Origin: Acidobacteriota bacterium
Lineage (GTDB): Bacteria; Acidobacteriota; Aminicenantia; Aminicenantales; Saccharicenantaceae
Assembly (NCBI GenBank): GCA_003476685.1
Contig: DMVN01000198.1
Span: forward strand, 211-5,710
Length of the DNA: 5,500 nucleotides
Direction: 5' to 3'
The notes under the pieces are model-generated. The model had not been told where the DNA came from and searched no databases. It worked only from the letters and a program-made list of their open reading frames with translations. Numbering within the stretch: the first letter of the stretch is position 1; every line of letters begins with the position of its first letter. This document shows, piece after piece, positions 1 to 4,633 of the stretch. A program made the translations under genes and the position numbers.

Positions 1-357
1 GGCGGTCTGGGCATAGGCTTTGGCGATGCCCTGCTGATGCTGGAATATGCTTTTTATTCGGTCATCTCTCCCGAAGGTTGCGCCGCCATCCTCTGGAAGG
101 ACCAGGGGCCGACGGCCGTCGAGCAGGCGGCTGAAAACCTCGGGCTCCGGGCCCAGAAACTTTTTGAACTGGGAATAGTTGACAAGCTCATCCCCGAGCC
201 GCCCGGTGGCGCCCATATTGATTACGAAACCACTTTCAAGAACGTCGATAAACACCTCAGCCAGACCTTAAAAAAACTGCAGCAGCTTTCAACCGAAGAA
301 CTGCTGGCTGAACGCTACCGGAAGATCAGGCGGCAGGGGGTCTTCGAAATTAAATAA
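1..357 (+). CDS. accA: Acetyl-CoA carboxylase carboxyltransferase subunit alpha, C-terminal part (5' end outside window)
   Basis: AccA pairs with AccD to form the carboxyltransferase of acetyl-CoA carboxylase, which moves CO2 from carboxy-biotin on AccB to acetyl-CoA and gives malonyl-CoA, the first committed step of fatty-acid synthesis in the cytoplasm. Frame 1 is open from the window edge to TAA at 355-357, giving 118 visible residues. They start with a glycine-rich GGLGIGFGD segment, followed by the family hallmark YSVISPEGCAAILWKD (visible residues 19-34). The AccA C-terminal signature follows: IPEPPGGAH, then LSTEELLAERYRKIR close to the end, as in E. coli AccA. The ATG at 37 is an internal methionine (LLMLEY), not a start. 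The C-terminus is of normal length. hisS follows 49 bases later on the same strand with no terminator between them, so co-transcription is likely. Family identification is firm; the N-terminal region cannot be checked here. Confidence 0.96.
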   Translation, partial: GGLGIGFGDALLMLEYAFYSVISPEGCAAILWKDQGPTAVEQAAENLGLRAQKLFELGIVDKLIPEPPGGAHIDYETTFKNVDKHLSQTLKKLQQLSTEELLAERYRKIRRQGVFEIK

Positions 358-394
358 GAGCCTTAACTCCGGGCCGGACCAGGGAACGAAAAGC

Positions 395-398
395 AGGA
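395..398 (+). promoter_or_regulatory. Ribosome binding site of hisS
   Basis: AGGA lies 8 bases before the ATG at 407, a normal Shine-Dalgarno spacing. It supports that ATG as the hisS start. The 49-base gap between accA and hisS shows no hairpin with a T-tract and no recognisable promoter, which fits read-through from accA. Confidence 0.6.
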
Positions 399-406
399 CT
401 CAGACC

Positions 407-1681
407 ATGAGCGACAACCAGCCAAAAAAAGAAATCAGCGCCATCAAGGGCACCAGGGATATCCTCCCGGATGAGGCCCGGTTGTGGCAGATAGCCGAAG
501 CCCGGGCCAGGGAAATTTTCGAACTCTACGGCTACCGCGAGCTCCGGGCCCCGGTCATCGAGCCGACCGAGCTTTTTGAAAAGGGCACCGGGGCCTCCTC
601 CGACATCGTCACCAAGGAAATGTACACCTTCACCGACAAGGGCGGCCGCTCGGTCACCCTGCGACCGGAATATACGCCGTCCGTGGTCCGGGCCATCATC
701 GAGCACCGGCTGGACCTGCAGGCTCAGCCCCTGCGCTTCTATTACATCGGCCCCATGTTCCGCTATGACCGGCCGCAGAAAGGCCGTTACCGTCAGTTTC
801 ACCAGATTGACATAGAAGTTTTCGGGGAAAAAGACCCGGCCGTGGACGCCGAAATCGTGGAAATGGCTCACCGCCTGCTCAGTCAGCTGGGGGTGGAAAA
901 GGCGATGACCCTGGTCAACTCGGTCGGCTGCCGGAAATGCCGCCCGGCCTACGGCCAGGAATTGAGAAAAGCGTCTATGGCCGCCAGGGATAGACTCTGC
1001 CCTGATTGCCAGAGAAAAGCCGAGCTCAACCCCCTGCGCATTTTCGATTGCAAGGTTGAGAGCTGCCGGGAAGTGGCGGCCACCTTCCCCCTGATTTCCG
1101 ATTTTTTGTGTCCGGAGTGCCGGGAACATTTCCAGAAGTTCCGGGAGTACCTCGATTTTTACGGAATAGAGCACAGAGTTGAGCCGACCCTGGTCCGGGG
1201 TCTCGACTACTACACCAAGACCGCCTTTGAAATCGTGGCCGAACATCTGGGCGCCCAGAATGCCATCTGCGGCGGCGGCCGTTACGATGATATGGTAAAA
1301 GAATTCGGCGGCCCTGACCTCTGCGGCATCGGTTTTGCCATGGGCCTGGAGCGCCTGCTGTCAGTGGCCAGAATCCAGGTGCCCAAGAGCAGCTTTGTTT
1401 ATTTCGCCTATCTCGGCCAGCAAGCCAAAAAGGACAGCCTGAGGCTGGCCCGCTTGCTGCGCTCAGAAGGGATTGAATGCCTGGTGGAATTCAAAGAACG
1501 CGGCATGAAAGCTCATTTCAGCCGGGCCAACAAACTCGGGGCCGACTGGGTGCTGGTAGTCGGCGAGGACGAACTGAAAAAGGGAAAATTCCAGCTCAAG
1601 GACATGGTCAATTCCAGGCAGTTCGAAGGTTCGGCCCTGGAATTGGTAAGCCTTATCAAAGGAAAAAAAATACTGGAATAA
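407..1681 (+). CDS. hisS: Histidyl-tRNA synthetase (class II), cysteine-rich insert type
   Basis: HisRS is a cytoplasmic enzyme that activates histidine with ATP and charges tRNA-His. At 424 residues it has the usual bacterial length. The opening IKGTRDILPDE (13-23) is the typical HisRS N-terminus. Motif 2 spans roughly 110-139, with the FRYDRPQKGRYRQFHQ loop. The histidine-binding signatures are HisA, RGLDYYT (264-270), and HisB, GGGRYDD (289-295). Motif 3 is GIGFAMGLERL (307-317). Residues from about 328 form the C-terminal anticodon-binding domain, ending in VGEDELKKGKFQLKDM. The insertion domain between motif 2 and HisA carries eight cysteines in four pairs (C175/C178, C198/C201, C215/C220, C235/C238), which looks like metal-binding knuckles; metal binding is inferred. 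ATG 407 is supported by the ribosome binding site and by homology. The gene sits between accA and aspS on one strand; hisS-aspS adjacency is common in bacteria. All catalytic motifs are intact. Confidence 0.97.
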   Translation: MSDNQPKKEISAIKGTRDILPDEARLWQIAEARAREIFELYGYRELRAPVIEPTELFEKGTGASSDIVTKEMYTFTDKGGRSVTLRPEYTPSVVRAIIEHRLDLQAQPLRFYYIGPMFRYDRPQKGRYRQFHQIDIEVFGEKDPAVDAEIVEMAHRLLSQLGVEKAMTLVNSVGCRKCRPAYGQELRKASMAARDRLCPDCQRKAELNPLRIFDCKVESCREVAATFPLISDFLCPECREHFQKFREYLDFYGIEHRVEPTLVRGLDYYTKTAFEIVAEHLGAQNAICGGGRYDDMVKEFGGPDLCGIGFAMGLERLLSVARIQVPKSSFVYFAYLGQQAKKDSLRLARLLRSEGIECLVEFKERGMKAHFSRANKLGADWVLVVGEDELKKGKFQLKDMVNSRQFEGSALELVSLIKGKKILE

Positions 1682-1705
1682 AACTGAATCAAACTGGACG
1701 TGGAC

Positions 1706-3493
1706 ATGAGAAACTCAAGCCGAGACCAGCTCCGGGTCGGAAGAACTGACTACTGTGGAGACCTGCGGGCCGAAGACGCCGGTCGGGAAGCTATCCTCAC
1801 CGGCTGGGTGCAACGGGTCCGGGATATAGGCAGCCTGGTCTTCGTGGATTTAAGGGACAGAAGCGGCCTGGTCCAGCTGGTGGCAAGAAGCGACCGCCCG
1901 GAGCTTCTGGAACAGGCCAAAAAACTGCGCGGCGAATTTGTCATTCAGGTCCGGGGCCAGGTCAGAAAAAGGGAGGCCTCAGCCATAAACCCGGAGCTTC
2001 CCACCGGAGAAGTGGAAGTGGAGATTGACGACCTCCGGGTGCTGAACCAGGCCAGAATTCCACCTTTTATCATCGCCGACCCACCCCAGGCTTCCGAGGA
2101 GCTGCGTTTCAAATACCGCTACCTGGACCTGCGCCGGCCAGCCATGCAGAAAAATCTGATACTGAGGCACCAGGCAGCACTGCTCACCAGGAATTTCCTC
2201 AGCCAAAAAGGTTTTCTGGAAATTGAAACCCCGTTCCTGACAAAATCCACTCCGGAAGGGGCCCGGGATTACCTGGTTCCCAGCCGCATCCACCACGGAA
2301 AATTCTACGCCCTGCCTCAGTCGCCCCAGCTCTTTAAACAGATTCTGATGATTGCCGGGTTTGACCGTTATTTTCAGATTGTGCGCTGCTTCCGGGATGA
2401 AGATTTGCGAGCCGACCGTCAGCCCGAATTCACCCAGATTGACATAGAAATGAGTTTTCTTGAAAGGGAAGACCTGTTCCAGCTCATCGAAGAGCTGATG
2501 GCTGAATTATTTGCCCTGGGAGGTTTTGAGGTCAGCCGCCCCTTCCCGGCTCTGAGTTATGACCAGGCCCTTAACCTTTATGGTTCGGACAAGCCGGATT
2601 TAAGAGACCCCATAACCATAGAAGACCTGACCGATACTGGCCGGGCTTCAGGCTCAGAGCTTCTGAGCAGCCTCATTGAGAAGGGCGGGTTGCTCAAAGG
2701 TTTGCTGGTCAAAGGCGGCGGGAGCTTCTCCCGCTCCCGGCTGGATAAACTGCAGGAAGAAGCTAAAGCTTTGGGGGCGGGTGGCTTGATCTGGATTAAA
2801 AAAGCCGAAGGAGGCTTGAAGAGTTCCCTCAAACTCCAGCCGGATAAGCTGCAGGCTATCTGGCAGGCACTCCAGGCTGAAGACCTGGACCTGGGATTGC
2901 TGGTTGTTTCCGACCGTCAGACTGCGGTTAAAGTTCTGGGTGAATTCAGAAAGAACTTCATCCTGGAAAAAATAAGAGAAGGACGACTGGACGGGAAAAA
3001 GCTGGCTTTCTGCTGGGTGACTGATTTTCCTTTATTTGAATGGAGTGAGGAAGAACAGAAAATTGTCTCCATGCACCATCCTTTTACTTCCCCCAACCCG
3101 GCTGACCTGGAATATCTGGAAACCGACCCCTTCAGAGTTAAAGCCCTGGCTTATGACCTGGTGCTGAACGGTTATGAAGTGGGTGGGGGTTCCATCAGAA
3201 TTCACCAGCCGGAACTTCAGGCAAAAATATTCAAGATTCTCGGGCTGACTCCGGATCAGGCCGAAGAAAAATTCGGCTTCTTCCTGGAAGCCCTGACTTA
3301 CGGCGCCCCGCCCCACGGCGGCATTGCCTTAGGGTTTGACCGCCTGGTGATGCTCCTCTGCGGCGAGGATTCAATCCGGGAAGTCATCCCCTTCCCCAAG
3401 ACCACCAGCGCCCTGTGCCTGATGACCGGCTCGCCTTCGCCGGTTGACCCCCGCCAGCTCGAGGAACTTGGAATTAAAATCATCAAATCTTAA
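1706..3493 (+). CDS. aspS: Aspartyl-tRNA synthetase, bacterial type (class II)
   Basis: AspRS charges tRNA-Asp with aspartate in the cytoplasm. From ATG 1706 it has 595 residues, typical of the long bacterial type with a GAD insertion. In order: N-terminal OB-fold anticodon-binding domain (about 30-115, with TGWVQRVRDIGSLVFVDLRDRSG); class II core with TPEGARDYLVPSR (182-193) and QSPQLFKQ (205-212); motif 2 FRDEDLRADRQPEFTQID (229-246); the bacterial GSDKPDLR motif (293-300) leading into the GAD insert (about 300-420); MHHPFTSP (456-463); the aspartate-pocket GGGSIRIH (493-500); and motif 3 GGIALGFDRL (538-547). It starts 24 bases after hisS and probably shares its transcript. A GTG at 1700 would add two residues, but GGA at 1696-1698 lies 7 bases before the ATG and only 1 base before the GTG, so the ATG is preferred. 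About 11 residues precede the usual AspRS beginning (RTDYCG). Isoleucine at position 41 points to a tRNA-Asp-specific enzyme (inference). Confidence 0.97.
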   Translation: MRNSSRDQLRVGRTDYCGDLRAEDAGREAILTGWVQRVRDIGSLVFVDLRDRSGLVQLVARSDRPELLEQAKKLRGEFVIQVRGQVRKREASAINPELPTGEVEVEIDDLRVLNQARIPPFIIADPPQASEELRFKYRYLDLRRPAMQKNLILRHQAALLTRNFLSQKGFLEIETPFLTKSTPEGARDYLVPSRIHHGKFYALPQSPQLFKQILMIAGFDRYFQIVRCFRDEDLRADRQPEFTQIDIEMSFLEREDLFQLIEELMAELFALGGFEVSRPFPALSYDQALNLYGSDKPDLRDPITIEDLTDTGRASGSELLSSLIEKGGLLKGLLVKGGGSFSRSRLDKLQEEAKALGAGGLIWIKKAEGGLKSSLKLQPDKLQAIWQALQAEDLDLGLLVVSDRQTAVKVLGEFRKNFILEKIREGRLDGKKLAFCWVTDFPLFEWSEEEQKIVSMHHPFTSPNPADLEYLETDPFRVKALAYDLVLNGYEVGGGSIRIHQPELQAKIFKILGLTPDQAEEKFGFFLEALTYGAPPHGGIALGFDRLVMLLCGEDSIREVIPFPKTTSALCLMTGSPSPVDPRQLEELGIKIIKS

Positions 3494-3617
3494 TTCCATC
3501 TCTGCTGCCTCAACAACAGTGGTGATTTAAGCCGCTGGAAAACGGTCGGCAGTCCTCCCTTTTACCGGGCCGACTTCCAGTTACCCTTTGAGCTTTTGAA
3601 CCCTGAAACTGTCAGCC
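3494..3617. other. Convergent intergenic gap between aspS and the barrel gene
   Basis: This is the 124-base region between the two facing stop codons (TAA of aspS, TAA of the minus-strand barrel gene). I see no ORF or RNA gene in it. Its one structural element is the interrupted inverted repeat listed separately at 3535-3580. Confidence 0.7.
3535..3580 (+). terminator. Possible terminator-like stem at convergent gene ends
   Basis: Two consecutive perfect 6-base inverted repeats can stack: CTGGAA (3535-3540) with TTCCAG (3575-3580), and GTCGGC (3545-3550) with GCCGAC (3569-3574). A 4-base bulge (3541-3544) lies on one side, and the loop is 18 bases. It is centred about 65 bases past the aspS stop and 60 bases past the minus-strand barrel gene stop, a natural place for a two-way transcription end. 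The T-tract is weak: on the plus strand only TTACCCTTTGAGCTTTT follows, and on the minus strand there is no T-run. It may instead be a 3'-end stabilising structure or a Rho-dependent end region. Confidence 0.35.
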
Positions 3618-4280
3618 TTAAGACTTCCCGAACTTAAGCCCGGCACTTATAACTAACGCTCTGCTCTTAATGTTCGGGTAGTATTCCAGGCTTCCAGCAC
3701 CCCGGCTGAGGTTGACCAGACCGTGATGATAACGGACTTCTACAAATGGACTCATCTTCTTCCTGCTGAGCTCAAGACCGGCCCCGGCTACCAGACAGAA
3801 ATCAGTCTTTTTGGTATCAGCCTTAAGGTCAGGCCCGCCCTGTCCAAAGGGCTCACCGCGGTGTTTAAGAACAAAATCCAGGTCATACCCGAGGAGAAGA
3901 TACGGAGTCCATTTTCCAGAGAAGCTCATTCTGGCCAAACCTGTCTGGCTTAAAGTTCCGAGCCGGTACGGATAGGAGCCAGTTTTGGTATCCAGATCAT
4001 AGACATCAAGATTGGTCCCCTTCTCCAGGTAACCCAGGTCCAGAATGAAAGCCAGCGGAGTCCGGCTGACCTTAAATTCCAGCCCGGCCCCCAGGTTAAA
4101 TCCAGTCCGCCAGGAATTTTTAAAAATCAGTTCAGGGAAACCGCCCTCTGGAATTGGCGTGCCTTCATACCTGGACATAGTCGCTCCTGCCCAGAGTCTT
4201 AAACCTGGCTGAACTCCGGCTGCATAGCCAGAAACTGCCACAAACAAGACCAGGAGCAGCACCGAAATTTTCTTTTGCAT
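3618..4280 (-). CDS. Predicted outer-membrane beta-barrel protein, PorT-like (OMP_b-brl_2 type)
   Basis: A 220-residue exported protein. Residues 1-20 form a clear Sec signal peptide: lysines at 3-4, a hydrophobic core (ISVLLLVLFVAV), and a likely cut after GYA at residue 20. There is no lipobox cysteine, so it is not a lipoprotein. The mature part alternates hydrophobic and polar residues in short strands with charged loops, as in a small outer-membrane barrel. The order of segments resembles the PorT-like barrel family: GFNLGAGLEFKV (60-71), AFILDLGYLEKGT (77-89), TPYLLLGYDLDFVL (125-138), DFCLVAGAGLEL (160-171), FVEVRYHHGLVNL (179-191) and the last strand ALVISAGLKFGKS (208-220). The family match is from memory of sequence patterns. 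Substrate or partner is unknown; members are mostly uncharacterised. A strong ribosome binding site fixes the start. The gene lies downstream of a terminator that follows the M16 gene, so it is probably transcribed alone. It could instead be another 8-strand barrel family (OmpA- or OmpW-like). Confidence 0.82.
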   Translation of the reverse strand: MQKKISVLLLVLFVAVSGYAAGVQPGLRLWAGATMSRYEGTPIPEGGFPELIFKNSWRTGFNLGAGLEFKVSRTPLAFILDLGYLEKGTNLDVYDLDTKTGSYPYRLGTLSQTGLARMSFSGKWTPYLLLGYDLDFVLKHRGEPFGQGGPDLKADTKKTDFCLVAGAGLELSRKKMSPFVEVRYHHGLVNLSRGAGSLEYYPNIKSRALVISAGLKFGKS

Positions 4281-4284
4281 GACG

Positions 4285-4293
4285 CACCTCCTT
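4285..4293 (-). promoter_or_regulatory. Strong ribosome binding site of the barrel gene
   Basis: Read on the minus strand this is AAGGAGGTG, a near-perfect match to the anti-16S consensus. The GGAGG core (4287-4291) lies 6 bases before the ATG at 4280. It decides the start codon and suggests high expression, as expected for an outer-membrane protein. The leader upstream (about 4294-4340) is very AT-rich on this strand. TATACAT (4301-4307) resembles a -10 box but lies too near the ribosome site and lacks a matching -35, so I do not call a promoter. Confidence 0.85.
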
Positions 4294-4478
4294 CAATAAT
4301 ATGTATAAAATAAAATTGCTCTTCTTTTTTATTTATCTATACGTGTTCAAGCGGCCAGAGTTTTAAGCCTAAGAGTATCAAGCATTCCAACCCTTCTTTT
4401 ATTCGGTTTTTCTAATCACAGGAGAGCAAAAGTCATGCCAATCTGAGCCATTAAGGGGCAAGTAATAAGAGATTGGTT

Positions 4479-4536
4479 ATCCGGTCTTTCCTGTCCACCA
4501 CAGAGGACAGGCTGGAATAACAAGAATACACCGGAT
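4479..4536. repeat. Nested perfect inverted repeats, possible structured RNA or regulatory site
   Basis: An outer pair, ATCCGGT (4479-4485) and ACCGGAT (4530-4536), encloses an inner pair, CCTGTCC (4490-4496) and GGACAGG (4505-4511), with an 8-base inner loop. The internal loop is lopsided: 4 bases on one side and 18 on the other. Both stems are perfect 7-base matches. No T-tract follows on either strand, so it is not an obvious terminator. It could be part of a small RNA, the 5' leader of the barrel mRNA, a protein-binding site, or a dispersed intergenic repeat. Function unknown. Confidence 0.5.
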
Positions 4537-4544
4537 TATGAACA

Positions 4545-4576
4545 GGAAAAAAATAGGGCAGCGCGATGGCTGCCCT
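4545..4576 (-). terminator. Intrinsic (Rho-independent) terminator of the M16 gene
   Basis: On the minus strand GGGCAGC (4575-4569) and GCTGCCC (4562-4556) form a perfect 7-base GC-rich stem, extendable by one A-T pair (4576/4555), around a 6-base loop. The run TATTTTTTT (4555-4547) follows directly. The stem begins about 58 bases past the M16 stop at 4634. This is a classic intrinsic terminator and separates the M16 transcript from the barrel gene. Confidence 0.88.
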
Positions 4577-4578
4577 TA

Positions 4579-4600
4579 AAGCCTGTGGCTTCTTATTTTA
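4579..4600 (+). terminator. Weak plus-strand hairpin followed by a T-rich stretch
   Basis: AAGCC (4579-4583) and GGCTT (4587-4591) pair around a 3-base loop, followed on the plus strand by CTTATTTTATTTC. It could stop antisense or plus-strand transcription entering the M16 gene. The stem is only 5 bases, so this is tentative. On the minus strand it lies just ahead of the strong M16 terminator. Confidence 0.25.
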
Positions 4601-4633
4601 TTTCTTTATTAAGCGGTCAGCGCCAACCCGACC

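Larger units (their letters stand above)
4281..4633. other. 353-base intergenic region between two minus-strand genes
   Basis: No credible protein gene was found here; the longest open stretches are shadows or a few codons. From the M16 side toward the barrel gene it holds: a small hairpin (4579-4591), the intrinsic terminator (4545-4576), a nested inverted-repeat structure (4479-4536), about 140 bases without recognisable elements, and the AT-rich leader and ribosome binding site of the barrel gene. The barrel gene's promoter must lie somewhere in roughly 4300-4480 if the terminator works, but no convincing -35/-10 pair could be picked by eye. Confidence 0.7.

Noticed and set aside
576..815. 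Plus-strand open frame inside hisS
   Set aside because: Shadow frame; the product is Pro/Ser/Arg-rich low-complexity sequence and the hisS frame is certain.
350..1246. A 298-codon open frame on the minus strand opposite hisS
   Set aside because: It overlaps an unmistakable HisRS in full. Its translation has no recognisable motif and is rich in residues expected from antisense reading of GC-biased codons. No ribosome binding site or conserved domain was seen.
1477..1749. Plus-strand open frame bridging the hisS end and the aspS start
   Set aside because: Overlaps two certain genes, and the product (Gly/Arg/Lys/Gln-rich) matches no family I know.
1979..2296. Minus-strand open frame opposite aspS
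   Set aside because: Antisense shadow of AspRS core coding sequence, with no independent support. The same holds for the minus-strand frames at 1513-1707, 1750-1944, 2578-2832, 3032-3316 and 3298-3486.
3723..3953. Plus-strand 76-codon frame opposite the barrel gene
   Set aside because: Antisense of a gene with signal peptide, strong ribosome site and barrel pattern; no ribosome site or family match of its own.
4294..4345. Promoter for the barrel gene in the AT-rich leader
   Set aside because: Several TATA-like strings and a TTGAAC occur on the minus strand, but no pair had acceptable spacing, and the nearest -10-like string is too close to the ribosome site.
4420..4446. Plus-strand AGGAGA followed by an ATG at 4435, suggesting a small gene
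   Set aside because: The frame stops after three codons (Met-Pro-Ile). A regulatory mini-ORF is possible in principle, but nothing supports it.
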